Assembly (NCBI GenBank): GCA_031761405.1
Contig: JASEVX010000013.1
Location: 38,408,363-38,472,362 of the forward strand
Origin: Serripes groenlandicus
Lineage: Eukaryota; Mollusca; Bivalvia; Cardiida; Cardiidae
Direction: 5' to 3'
DNA: 64,000 nt
A program made the position numbers and the translations under genes. The first letter of the stretch is position 1. Each line of letters begins with the position of its first letter. Shown one piece after another: positions 12,452 to 23,266 of the stretch. The notes under the pieces were generated by a model, which was not told the DNA's origin, did not search any database, and saw only the letters and a program-made list of their open reading frames with translations.

Positions 12452-13027
12452 CAAACACGACATACGGTATGTCAGATTGACCTATCGGACGTGTATAAGT
12501 CGAATCAATCAATCAAATAACAGATTTTGACTAGCGCCGAGCACCCGCAATAACAGGACAATCTCCATATGCCCCACTTGTAATACAATCATGTTGTGTA
12601 AATTGACATGTATTATTACCTGGTGCGCTTGAATACGATTTAAATTCATAACATCCAACCACCCGAGCGAATATTAAGGGATTTTACAATTGGAAGGCGG
12701 ATAAGCAACGTTTATTAATCACTCTCGATGTCTGCTACCTGTAGACTTAAAACAAACATGACATACAGTATGTCAGATTGACCTATCGGACATGTATAAG
12801 TCGAATCAATCAATCACATAACATATTTTGACGAGCGCTCGCCGAGCACTCTCTATGACAGGACAATCTCCATATATACCCCCACTTGTAATAAAATCAT
12901 GTTGTGTAATTTGTCATGTGTTATTTACCTGGTGCGCTCGCATATGATTTAAATTCATAGCATCAAAATTGTTTTATGGCGCATCGACAGCTAAGGTCAT
13001 TTAGCGCGCAATTAAATTTAATTATTC

Positions 13028-13180
13028 ATGATCCCTGGGTAAACAAACCAGTACTAGGCTAGAAAATGTGCCTTGCCCAAGGGCACTCCACCATGACCGT
13101 AGTGCCGCGACTGGGGATCGAACCCGGGACACTCGGTTTCGAAATCCCCGACGCTAACCACTCGACCACAGCGGATTCCC
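13028..13180 (-). mobile_element. SINE family 3 with Ser-tRNA-like head
   Basis: The minus strand reads GTGGTCGAGTGGTTAGCGTC, then CCCGGGTTCGATCCCCAG (box B), GTGGAGTGCCCTTGGGC, CATTTTCTAGCCTAGTACTG and CCCAGGGATCATG. The acceptor stem does not pair, so it is not a tRNA gene. Inserted in the 295-bp array. Confidence 0.8.
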
Positions 13181-13637
13181 CACCCTAGAGAATATAAAGG
13201 GATTTTACAATTGAATACGGATACGCAACGTTTATTAATCACTCTCGATGTAGACTTAAACAGTATGTCACATTGGCCTATTGGACGTGTATAAGTCGAA
13301 TCAACCGATACAATTACAGATTTTGACTAGCGCTCGCCTAGCTCTCGCTATGACGGGACAATCTCCATATACCTCACTTGTAATACAATCATGTTGTGTA
13401 ATTTGTACATGTGTTATTTACCTGGTGCGCTTGCATATGATTTAAATTCATACCATAAAACCACCCCAGCGAATATAAAGGGATTTTACAATTGAATGCG
13501 GATACGCGAATAATTAATACAGAGACACACACAAAGCCAAACTTTGTATGTAAATAGACATGTCGATTATTTTTACACTTTATACACGTTATATATAGAA
13601 TGGATATGGTTTAGACATAACACAAATACATGTAATT

Positions 13638-13884
13638 CGAGGGCTTGGTGTGAAACGGTTGTAACTAAAAACCTATTTTGAAAACCCTTGTTTAGGGTCA
13701 ATTTTGACCTCTTTGTAAACAATGAAAATTCAGGTGCCATTGCTCAGAACGAGCAATGGCACCTAAATTTCCATTGTTTACCAAGAAAAGTTATTTAACG
13801 CTTATAATTACTTTATGGCGAGGTGAATAACCTTGGTAAAAAAAATGCCAATTTTAGTTACAACCATTTCACGCCAAGCCCTCG
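13638..13884. mobile_element. PAL-C palindromic element
   Basis: Terminal repeats CGAGGGCTTGGTGTGAAACG and CGTGAAATGG...AAGCCCTCG (complement CGAGGGCTTGGCGTGAAATG) frame an internal hairpin. The hairpin is AAACAATG...CAGGTGCCATTGCTC pairing with GAGCAATGGCACCT...CATTGTTT. About 247 bp, no coding capacity. Its ends differ from PAL-A and PAL-B but the central hairpin design is the same. Confidence 0.85.
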
Positions 13885-13929
13885 ATGTATGCCCTTTGTG
13901 TATAATCGAGATACGGAAGAAGGTCTTTT

Positions 13930-14215
13930 ACGCCGCTTTCAACAGTATGTCAGTTATATCACGGCGACAGTTCACTTATCCATGATCCCTGGGTAAACCA
14001 ACCAGTACTAGGCTAGAAAATGTGCCTTGCCCAAGGAAACTCCACCATGACCGTCGTGTTCCGTCTCGGGGGAGGTCCGGAAGACGGATAGGATTATTGT
14101 TACAACTCCGTTGTGGCATTACACGAATATGTTATCGGAATTTAACACCGTTTTCAACAGTATGGCAGTTGTATCACGACGACAGACAACTTATTCACAA
14201 TCTCAAAGTGACAGA
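13930..14215 (-). mobile_element. SINE family 3 fragments
   Basis: 13930-14060 is the minus-strand 3' half of SINE family 3: CAGTTATATCACGGCGACAG, CATGATCCCTGGGTAAAC, CTAGGCTAGAAAATGTGCC. A second tail piece (AACACCGTTTTCAACAGTAT) lies at 14140-14215. Confidence 0.7.
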
Positions 14216-14230
14216 TAAATACTAGACTAG

Positions 14231-14326
14231 GAAGTCAGCCTGTCCAAGAACACGGAAGTCAGCCTGCCAAAGTACACGAAAGTCAGCCTGCCCAAGTACA
14301 CGGAAATCTGCCTGCCCAAGTACAAG
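14231..14326. repeat. 24-bp tandem repeat, four copies
   Basis: The unit GAAGTCAGCCTGCCCAAGTA-CACG is repeated four times with few changes. It probably arose from the GTGCCTTGCCCAAG part of a SINE family 3 copy next to it. Confidence 0.85.
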
Positions 14327-14402
14327 AAAACCCTGACGCGAGCGGTGGTCGAACCCAAGACACCCGAAGACCATTTGAAAGATCCAGCCTTGAAATGGTT
14401 TT

Positions 14403-14695
14403 GATTGATTGATTGGGGATTAACGCCGTTTTCAAAAAATATTCAGTCATATCACGGCGGCCAGTTCACCTATTACAGTGTGTCCAGGCTTTCTCACACC
14501 AGTACTGCGCACAACATACTTTCCAAGCAACTGGCTGCTTTTCCACATTATAATAAGTTCCTTGGGTGGAAGACATGAGCTTGCCACAGTGACATTTGTC
14601 AAACGCCAGAAATAATATTGGCCGAGCTGGCGTTCGAACTCACAACCCCTGGATTGACAGCCCGCGTCGCTACCGACTGAGCTACCGGGGCTCGA
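14403..14695 (-). mobile_element. SINE family 2, near full length
   Basis: Minus strand: head AGCTCAGTCGGTAGCGACGC, GGGTTGTGAGTTCGAACG, body with GACAAATGTCACTGTGGC and CAGTTGCTTGGAAAGTATG, tail TGATATGACTGAATAT...GGCGTTAATCCCCAATC. The TAACGCC and GATTGATTGATT at 14403 mark its 3' end. Confidence 0.85.
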
Positions 14696-14724
14696 AAAAC
14701 ATTTAAAATGGTTAAGACAGACCA

Positions 14725-15165
14725 GACATTCCGCGTGACCGAATGGTTAGCGTCGTGGATTTGAGATAGGACGTCACGGGTTCGGTTCCTGCTCACAGCG
14801 GGTGTCGCGGAGTGTCGTCTATCTGTCAGGGAGTATTTAGTTTAAACTAATGTATGTTACATCGGTTGCGAAAGAAGATTTCACCTTATATGATTCATTC
14901 TTGATGTCTGCCTCCCGGGGACTTAAATCAGTCCTCGGGTCGTTTGCGTGGAAAATCCCAAAGGCGTAACCCGCTCATCTAGGGACTCGAACACAGGACC
15001 TTTAGTACGAGAGGCCGATGCTCTACCACTGCACCACTGTCTTCCACTAAGACGTATTTCCCTGACCCTAATGTTGCTTAGTCAACCAGGGATCACGGAT
15101 TATTGTTCTATCGCCGTAATATAATTGAAATGATGTTGAAAACTGGCGGCGTAAAAACCCAAACG
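14725..15165. mobile_element. Three tRNA-like SINE pieces
   Basis: 14725-14800 (+) is a Ser-tRNA-like head (GTGACCGAATGGTTAGCGTC ... CGGGTTCGGTTCC). 14985-15055 (-) is another head with a box-B-like segment read through GGACTCGAACACAGGACC and the gene-like end GCTCTACCACTGCACCACTG. 15080-15165 (+) is a SINE tail (CGCCGTAATATAATTGAAAT). None folds into a complete cloverleaf on inspection. Confidence 0.6.
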
Positions 15166-15202
15166 AAATAAAACCAATACAATCAGAGCACTCTTACATT
15201 TT

Positions 15203-15575
15203 CATACCGGGTATAGTACGTACACATTGACCTGCGCATGATGAATACATAACAAGGTCAATTTAACACTTTCAGCGCCGAATTATGTTAAGTAGACTCT
15301 TCCATGTTAAAAATCGGGTGTGTCCATTTCTCAATTTATGAAAGTTTTGGACTATTTTGGTAACTAAAAGGCAAACAATGCTGATTTCAGGTGAGACAGC
15401 TCGTTACGAGCGGACTCACCTCAATCAGCATTGTTTGCAAAAACCTCAATATTGCCTGTGGCGCTGAAAGAGTTAAACAGGAATTTATAGTTAAACTATA
15501 GTAATCTGACCTCGTTATGTATTCATCATAAGTGAGGTTAATTTACACGTACAATAAACGGGTACATAGGACAAA
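15203..15575. mobile_element. PAL-B nested foldback element
   Basis: An inner element at 15263-15475 has ends TTAACACTTTCAGCGCC and GGCGCTGAAAGAGTTAA and a central hairpin (AAACAATGCTGATTTCAGGT against ACCTCAATCAGCATTGTTT). Outside it, GATGAATACATAACAAGGTC (near 15240) pairs with GACCTCGTTATGTATTCATC (near 15510). The flanks continue to match in inverted order out to about 15203 and 15575. The result is one long, two-level inverted repeat. Confidence 0.8.
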
Positions 15576-16246
15576 GAAGTTGCTCAACCGTTAAACAAGG
15601 AAGTATGAGTTTACAGTTTCAAATATATTTGAAGATATATTTAGGATTGTCTTTACGTCATATGTAGTAAAACATGAATGGATTAACTATTATTTTATTG
15701 TTCGGTAAGATCTTTCATACATCTTGAGTAATGTTTAACACTGTTTTAAACAATACATGAATTCATTTCTTTGTAATACATTTATACTACGCTAAAAAGT
15801 ATCATTTTTAACCGTTAATTTACCCTGACAGTCTATATGATAAGGTAGCAGCCAGTTGCTCTTTTTGAATATGTGTGGAATACTACCCCGTTACATCTGT
15901 CGTATTTATACCCCCACAAAACTGAGTATCAGGGAAAGAAGCCGCTTCTGCCATTCTTTAAGGTTTTACCTATGAACCTAAATGTCCCTATAACCCCTAA
16001 ATCGAATACATCTGTACGGGTTCTTTATGAACTTTAACTCTAGTTTATGTGAAGACCAGAGACGTCAGAAGCATTTACAGTAGAACGGTGTAATAATAGT
16101 AAAACCAAGCACTATGACTATGTTGTTGAGAGTATGATATAGCTTAAATATTGTTGGGAAGGGAGTTTAACTCCATTCAATCATACCAGAATATTGTCTT
16201 AAGAATGTGAAACAGTAAACTTCAAATCGTGTTCTTTACACAATAT
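15576..16246. other. No recognised feature
   Basis: Unique-looking AT-rich sequence. A SINE-like end (GATATAGCTTAAATATTGTT) is visible near 16136-16190. Confidence 0.4.
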
Positions 16247-16447
16247 TAACCCTTTCCAAAAACACAACATATATGTGACAGACTTTTATAAAAAAATCAC
16301 CATAAATGAAAGTTTGATCATTAATAAGCGTTGAATATATTGTGGCTGAAGAAATCGCTCATCATGAGCAATTTCACCTTTTGTCGCCATGTTTTCAATT
16401 CTTCAGCTGTAGAGGCTTCAGAAACAGTTTGTGTGAGGGAAAGGGTT
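16247..16447. mobile_element. PAL-A element
   Basis: Runs from TTAACCCTTTCC to GTGTGAGGGAAAGGGTTAA, with the hairpin core GAAATCGCTCATCATGAGCA and the GTCTGCTGCAG-like inner end eroded to CAGCTGTAGAGG. TTAA at both ends suggests TTAA target-site duplication. Confidence 0.85.
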
Positions 16448-17724
16448 AAGTAATTCAAACTGTGATACATTTGACTCGCGACTGGCTATAAGGGGTCTTG
16501 CCTCATCTCCGAACAGTGAAACTTCAGATGAGCCTGCGCGTACGTACATTCTTACCGGAGTCTTCACTGTCAGCCTATATGTTATTTACACCTAGATATA
16601 TTGTTTACAAAAACTAAAATGTATGTAAATAAATTGCTTAACCCTTTCCTACATAAAACAAATCTGCAGCAGACGACATTTAAAACATACCCGAAAGCAA
16701 TTAGAAACTCCATTTAAATGAACCTACAATGATTGAATTGAGTTGAAAACATGGTGAAAAAAGAAGAAATTTCTCGTTTTGAGCAATGTCTTCTTTTGTC
16801 GCATATTTTCAAAAAATTCGTCTGCTGCAGAAGCTTCAGAAAGAGTCTGTGTGAGGGAAAAGGTTAAGTTATTCAAACTGTAATACATATGACTCGCGAC
16901 TGGCTATAAGGGCTATTGCTTCATCTCCGAACAGTGAAACCTCAGATGAGCCTGCGCATACATCCAGTCTCACCAGAGGCTTCACTGTCCGCCTATATGT
17001 TATTTACAGCTAGATGTATTTTTTACAAAAACTAAAAACTATCTGTATGTAAATAAATTGCTTAACCTTTTCCCACATACAACAAATCTACAGCAGACGA
17101 CTTTGAAAACATACCCGAAACAAAAATGGAAACTCGCTTTGAATGAACGTACAATAATTGAATTGAGTTGAAAACATGGTGACAAAAGGAGAAATTTCTC
17201 GTTTTGAGCAATTTCTTCTTTTGTCTCCATATTTTTCAAAAAAATCGTCTTGGCAGGCTTCAGAAAGAGACTGTGTGAGGGAAAGGGTTAAGTAATTCAA
17301 ACTGTCATACATATGACTTGCAACTGGCTATAAGGGGTATTGCTTCATCTCCACACAGTGAAACATCGAATGAGCCTGCGCGTACGTACAGTCTCACCGA
17401 GTCTTCACTGTCAGCCAATATGTTATTTACATCTAAATATATTTTTTACAAAGACTAAAAACGTAGATCAACTATCTGTATGTAAATAAATTGCTTAACC
17501 TTTTCCCACATACAACACATCTACAGCAGACGACATTGAAAACATACCCGAAAGCAATTGGAAACTCCATTTAAATGAACGTACAATGATTGAATAGAGT
17601 TGAAAACATGGTGACAAAAGGAGAAATTTCTCGTTTTAAGCAATTTCTTCTTTTGTCGCCATGTTTTCAAAAAGCCGTCTGCTGTAGAGGCTTCAGAAAG
17701 CTTCTATGTGAGGGAATGGGTTAA
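16448..17724. repeat. Tandem triplication of a composite 420-433-bp unit
   Basis: Units at 16448-16866, 16867-17291 and 17292-17724. Each has a spacer (ATTCAAACTGT, CTGGCTATAAGGG, CATCTCCGAACAGTGAAAC, GAGCCTGCGC, TATGTTATTTAC) followed by a complete PAL-A element with the GAAATTTCTCGTTTTGAGCA hairpin. The element was therefore copied together with its neighbour sequence. Small frames inside (for example 17039-17312 on the - strand) are by-products. Confidence 0.9.
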
Positions 17725-18065
17725 ACGATGTCATGCGCAGAGGTAAATAAAACCCTAAATCGAAAGACCCGGCTCGTACAAAAAAAAACTATCTTCTCGG
17801 GTTACACTATAATAACACATGCTGTTATGCATTGAAGCATGAGTCACGAGTTTACCCTTGGACTGCAGGAACCCATTTTTGTGAAGCCCTTGCTACCCAT
17901 ACAGAGCCAGGTCAGCCGGTCATCCGCGTCGTTTGACCAAGGTCTAGACTCATGACCACCAAACTGAACATGGTTATCTGGCTATTTCTTAAATGTGCTA
18001 TACACGTACCTCTTTCAAAGGCAAGAGTTGGACAAGTCCATTTTAACAATATCAGCATTGAAAGG

Positions 18066-18294
18066 GTTAACCCTTTCTCAGATACAGCAAATCTGCAGCA
18101 GACGTCTTTGAAAATAAAATGACAAAAATTTGAAAAATCTTCATAAAGGTAGCTTAATTGTTAAATAAAGTTGAAAACATTGTGGCCAAAGGTGAAATTG
18201 CTCATCATGAGCAATTTCACCTTTGGCCACAATGTTTTCAAAAGTCGCCTGCTGCTATTGCTTCAAAATGCGTCTGCAGGTGGGAAAGGGTTAA
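18066..18294. mobile_element. PAL-A element with perfect 33-bp hairpin arms
   Basis: TTAACCCTTTCTCAGATACA starts and GTGGGAAAGGGTTAA ends the element. In the centre 18173-18205 is exactly reverse-complementary to 18207-18239, with a single C at 18206 between them. Inner landmarks are ATCTGCAGCAGACG on the left and GTCGCCTGCTGC on the right. Confidence 0.9.
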
Positions 18295-18904
18295 GGAAAA
18301 AAAAAATACTGAGCCTATTTAATACAATTGTATATTTATATAAAAAGTTCCTTGTTTCCACTCCTGTATTATGTTACAGTAACGTATATTTTTTAAAACT
18401 AGTGGGATTTCAATTACAGTTTATCTATCGTCACAATATGCAGTTATTTATATAATATATGTGTCCTCCTGCGGGAAAACCTGCTCTAGCATATTTTAGC
18501 TTGTCTGGTTTTTTTTTTAAATGAAAATGCGGAGTATTGTGATAACCTTGGCTTCGTCATCGTCTGCGTCGTCACAACACTTAAACCTTACCTCATCACT
18601 CAAAAACTGTTCAACATTTTCAAATGAAACTTGGTACACAGGTTCCTAGGAACAATTCGCATGTTGATACCAAGTCACATAACTCTGGCTTAAACAATTA
18701 TTCAGTGATGCCCCTTGTTTCGACTTAGAAAAAAGCAGACGATCGTTGGCGCTCGCTTGCGGCGCTCTTGTTTACAAGTGACCTTAAAGATGTATATGTG
18801 TATTCAGGATATCGTAATCAGAGAAAAAGTGTTTGTCAGAGGGTTTTAGAATCCGTCAGCGATTTTTTGACGAACGGTGTAAAGCCAGATCATATTGCAA
18901 AGAT
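18295..18904. other. No gene recognised
   Basis: Contains a stretch near 18560-18780 (GATAACCTTGGCTTCGTCAT; AACTTGGTACACAGG; CGTTGGCGCTCGCTTGCGGC) that looks like the end of a dispersed repeat. I cannot assign it. Confidence 0.35.
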
Positions 18905-19016
18905 ATTAAGTCAAAAACATAAAAACTCTCTATAAATGATTGAACAAATATTGAGTAAAGTTAAAAACATTGTGGCAAAAGGAGAAATAGGTTAATTGAA
19001 ATAATTTCTCCGTTTG
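18905..19016. mobile_element. PAL-A left half
   Basis: CAAAAACATAAAAACTCTC, TGAACAAATATTGAGTAAAG and AAAACATTGTGGCAAAAGGA match the PAL-A left arm. The right arm runs directly into the minisatellite. Confidence 0.7.
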
Positions 19017-19407
19017 TTACAACGGCTCCAAAAATCGTTTGCTACTTGTTTGCTACAACGGCTTCAGAAATCGTTTGCTACTTGTTTGCTACAACGGCTT
19101 CAGAAATCGTTTGCTACTTGTTTGCTACAACGGCTCCAAAAATCGTTTGCTACTTGTTTGCTACAACGGCTTCAGAAATCGTTTGCTACTTGTTTGCTAC
19201 AACGGCTTCAGAAATCGTTTGCTACTTGTTTTCTACAACGGCTTCAGAAATCGTTTGCTACTTGTTTGCTACAACGGCTTCAGAAATCGTTTCCTACTTG
19301 TTTGCTACAACGGCTTCAGAAATCGTTTGCTACTTGTTTGCTACAACGGCTTCAGAAATCGTTTGCTACTTGTTTGCTACAACGGCTTCAGAAATCGTTT
19401 GCTACAA
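19014..19407. repeat. 36-bp minisatellite, about 11 copies
   Basis: The unit TTTGCTACAACGGCTTCAGA-AATCGTTTGCTACTTG is repeated nearly perfectly. The copies match the PAL-A right-arm sequence (CACAATG..., AAAAGTCGTCTGCTG), so the array grew from that element. Because 36 is a multiple of three and the unit has no stop, all three + frames stay open. These frames are not evidence of genes. Confidence 0.95.
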
Positions 19408-19630
19408 AGGCGTCAGAGAGCATCTGTATGTATTGAGAATTACAACAATACGAACTCAGATTTGTGGATATTTATTTTGGGTAATAGCAATGTGTTGTGC
19501 AAAAATCTTGGGGGAAAACCCCTGATCTAGACAACTGTATATAGCGATGGTTAATAAACACATATAAACGTACCCCTATTTACTTCTTCCGAATTGAACA
19601 GAATAACCTTAACCAATCATTTCGTTTCAA

Positions 19631-19783
19631 GTTAGCTGTTGTATCACGGGCTCAAGGGAGACAACTCTGTCGGACTCGGCCTGTTACGGGACGGACCCAC
19701 GATGCGATTACTATTCCTTGTCTTGCGATAACTCGACAGTGATTCGTCTTCAAGATCTTAATGTTGGATATAAACCACAGAAA
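19631..19783 (+). CDS. Exon 1 visible: first half of SUEL-like domain
   Basis: The frame reads TTLSDSACYGTDPRCDYYSLSCDNSTVIRLQDLNVGY..., shown here only in key parts: SLSCDNSTVIRLQDLNVGYK. SUEL domains begin with a Leu-x-Cys strand followed by an Ile/Arg-rich strand and a Tyr-Gly, which fits. N-glycosylation site at NST. The donor AAA|GTAAGT at 19783/19784 is clear. The 5' border is uncertain: AG at 19630 or 19660, neither with a strong pyrimidine tract. The frame is open back to 19613 with no ATG. Confidence 0.65.
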
Positions 19784-22700
19784 GTAAGTAATATTTATTT
19801 CAGATCGAACTCTCTCAGTGCCAATGGCACTATTGAGGTTTTTGCAAACAATATGAGCCGTTCCACGAGACAACCAACATTGTCAACTCTGCGTAAAGTA
19901 TCGACCCGGATCAGCCTAAGCACGCCTTTTTGGCCTCCTGTGTTTTTTATGTTTCAGAAAGTATTACTCTATACCTCTTTCCCCTTGAGATGGAATGATC
20001 CGGGTCGATACATTACGCAGAGTCCACACATTTGTTTCGCGCATAGAACGGCTCATATATATTCAGGTGCGTAGGTGCGTAACGAGCAGTCTTAAATGAT
20101 GTCAGTATTGTTTGCATTTTAGTTTATCAAACTATTCCAAAACTCTTGTTACTTGAACAGTGGAGCAGCTCGATTTTGAATGTGGAAGAGTCTATTTCAG
20201 GAAATTCGGCGCTGAAAGAATAATGAATAGTTAGTTCCTTGCAGCTTATTTAACCAGAATTTGTCTGCATGCTAATGGTGTTAGAGACACACAAGCAATT
20301 CAACAAAAAAAAGTTTCTCGTAAGGAGTTTCAGGATATTCACCACCTCAGTCGCTTTTGTACATTTACCTGGTAATTTGTTTCTTTTTCTCGATTTGTGG
20401 AAGCGTAGTTTAAAACGACATGGGTTGTCAAGCCGGAGTTCATGAGTATTCATGAATCCTGGCTTGTCAATTCGTTTTTTCCGATTATTTGAAAAAAAAA
20501 ATCGTTACTGGTTTAATGTCCTTCGTCTTCCACCAATGTTTTGACGGTCTTTACGGTAAGCTTAAATACGCCTAGTTGATTTGAGAAATGGTGTATAAGA
20601 CAGCCAGTAAACATACAGGTAGGTAGGTGAACTGGACGCTGTGATATAACTGAAATACTTTTAAATTGTCAGAGGTCCAGATAAGGAGGTGTATACAGCT
20701 CTTTTACCCACAATATCTCACTTATTATCCATCCAAACCCTATGATGTGGATACTCAAAAGAATCGTCTCAATGAGACGATTCTTTTGAGTACCCACAAT
20801 ATAGGGTTAGAGGATAAAATAAGTATTTTAGTACGTACAAAACTCCCTTTATTTAGAGCTCTGATGATAAACACATTAATCACTCAACTAAAAAGCCAAC
20901 CACTCAATACATTACTCCACGGTGTCTCTTGTAGATATGTATGCCAGACACGCATTGCAATAACTCGGGCGTTTGCTGCTCCAAGGCCACGAACGACATC
21001 ATGGAACTCTTCAATCTGAAAAACACGTTCGATGCTTATAACAACTGCTCCGGTAAACACGAGTGTGACAACGTTCAGGCGCCCTGGCAAGTGATTGTCA
21101 CTATAACAAACAGCACGCCGTCAACGTATGTGTATATGGAATACACCTGTGTGAAAGGTAAGAAGTAATATACTGCATTGGTCGGTATTTTCGCAAGGGT
21201 TTTGTTGTTGATACTCTGGATATATATACTCGGGAACCCTAAGCATTCAAAAGACAAATTTGGCGCGGACGTAATGAAACATTAGATACCAGAACATATA
21301 TAAAACGTTATGAACTTACTTAGTCAGACGGCCCTACGATATTGGTGGCTGAAATTCATAATTTGGAACAATAATCAATTGTCTGAAATACGAACAAAAA
21401 GAAACCGCAATTCATTCAAATTGAACAGATTGGTAATGTTAATTATTGGAAATTTCCTTAAAGTTTTAGTTCAAGATAGTAAAGTGTAATGTTCGACTTT
21501 CACACAATATTTTTAATCAGCACTTTCCCATATATAGACGCGTTCTCCTTCCTCTTCAACAGACGACTGTAGAACACTTTGCCAGAGTCTTCTTTGTAAA
21601 CATATGCATGGAGGCATCGATAGATGCGGCTCAATTCTATTTTATTTTGGTAAAAGTTCTGGTACAGCTCCAGCTCCGTAAGTTTCTGAGTTTCTCCCAC
21701 CTTTCCAGGTATTCTTGATCACACACTGTATAGTGATTCCGTGTAATTTTACGCTTTGCCTGATAAAGACGATATTTCTCGAAGCTTATATGCAGATGAT
21801 GTATTAAATGATTGTGGGAAATGGGAATGTTAACAAAACAAACATTTATGTTTTCTATATATATCATTGTTCATTTACAGAAACAGACATATTAAACTTT
21901 TGTGGATCAAGATCAGACGGCTCGGCAATTTCAAAGACCGGAGCCGTAGTTGACGTCATGTTTGATAGTCGGAAACCAAATACGGGCACCACTTTACCAA
22001 ATAATTGTAAGTGCACCGTGGGCAGCGAAAACGGGGCACCAGTCAGCGTCACCATGAAAGTGGTTGACATGCGCCTCCATTCATACAAAACAACCGGGAA
22101 CCAGAGTCAGCAGTATGAATGCTCATCGTCTAATTTTACTTCCGACGTCTACGCGAGAACCTGTACAAATTCGACCAATCACCACGATGACAATTTTAAG
22201 TATAATGAAATGTTTACATGGGAGGTGACAACAGAATCCGCCATAGTGCTTTACGATATTTACGAACGAGGCAATCTCGACGCTCCTGCAATGGTTTGGT
22301 TTACCATTGAAGGTAATGTAAATGAGCCGTTCCACGAGAAAACCAACATTTTGGACTCTGCGTAATGCATCGACCCTGCGCAGTCCACGGAGGCTAATCC
22401 GTGCCGACACATTCCGCCTCAGAGGGAATAGATGTATAGAGTAATGATTTCTGAAACAGAAAATCCACAGGAGGCGAAAAGTGTCTGTCCGGGTTAGCCT
22501 GCGCGACATGCTAAGGCTGATCCGGGACGATACTTTACGCAGAATGCACAATATTGGTTTTCTCGTGGAACGGCTCAAATGTTTTGCTTATTTAAATAGT
22601 GTTGTTTTCCGCCGCGTTTACCAGTATTTCAGTAATACCATGGCGTTTCTTGGGTACTTTAATCCTTTCCAACATACAGCAAATCTGCAGCAGACAACTT

Positions 22701-23228
22701 TGAAGAAATGGTGACAAAAGCCTGACAAATCTCAATATAAGATAGCTTAATTGTTAAATAAAGTTGAAAACATTGTGGCCAAAGGGGACATTTCAAAAAG
22801 TCGTCTGCTGCTATTGCGTCAAAATGCGTCTGCAGGTGGAAAAGGGTTAACGATCTTTTTATACTGACACCGGCGCATCAGTTGCAAGTACCAGTATACG
22901 ATATGTTCAGGGTCGTCCGCTCTGATAATATTTGAGAAAAAGATTCTTAATACTACTAGACATTTTGGAGAATAATTTTGATGCAGAAATGTTGGTAATT
23001 TTTTGGGGGGGGAAATGAGAAAGTGGTCTCGATGAGCAATTTTATCTTGAACTTAAAATGTTTTTAAACTTTAAATGCTGCAAAAGGCATCATATACCGT
23101 CTGTAGCTGGTAACTACCAACTTTTTTTGGGTAATCATTATTATAATACAATCTTTTTTTTTTTAAATCATCATTATACCATATTTGCATAGCACCCGTT
23201 TCATAATAAATACCTTCAAAAGTGCTTT

Positions 23229-23266
<38 letters not shown>

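Larger units (their letters stand above)
11970..13510. repeat. Tandem array of about 295-bp units carrying two later insertions
   Basis: Recurring blocks include TTAATCACTCTCGATGTCTG (near 11985, 12717, 13237), GTATGTCAGATTGACCTATC, GACAATCTCCATATA, TACCTGGTGCGCT and GGGATTTTACAATTG. The first unit is interrupted after CTGTAGA by a PAL-A pair (12019-12451) and a later unit by a SINE (about 13028-13180). The array is older than both insertions. Confidence 0.85.

Noticed and set aside
19014..19530. Three overlapping + strand frames of 140-163 codons
   Set aside because: They are the three frames of the 36-bp minisatellite, which lacks stops and keeps phase because 36 is divisible by three.
20666..21019. 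117-codon + strand frame
   Set aside because: It runs through the foldback hairpin and overlaps exon 2 in another frame; no motif.
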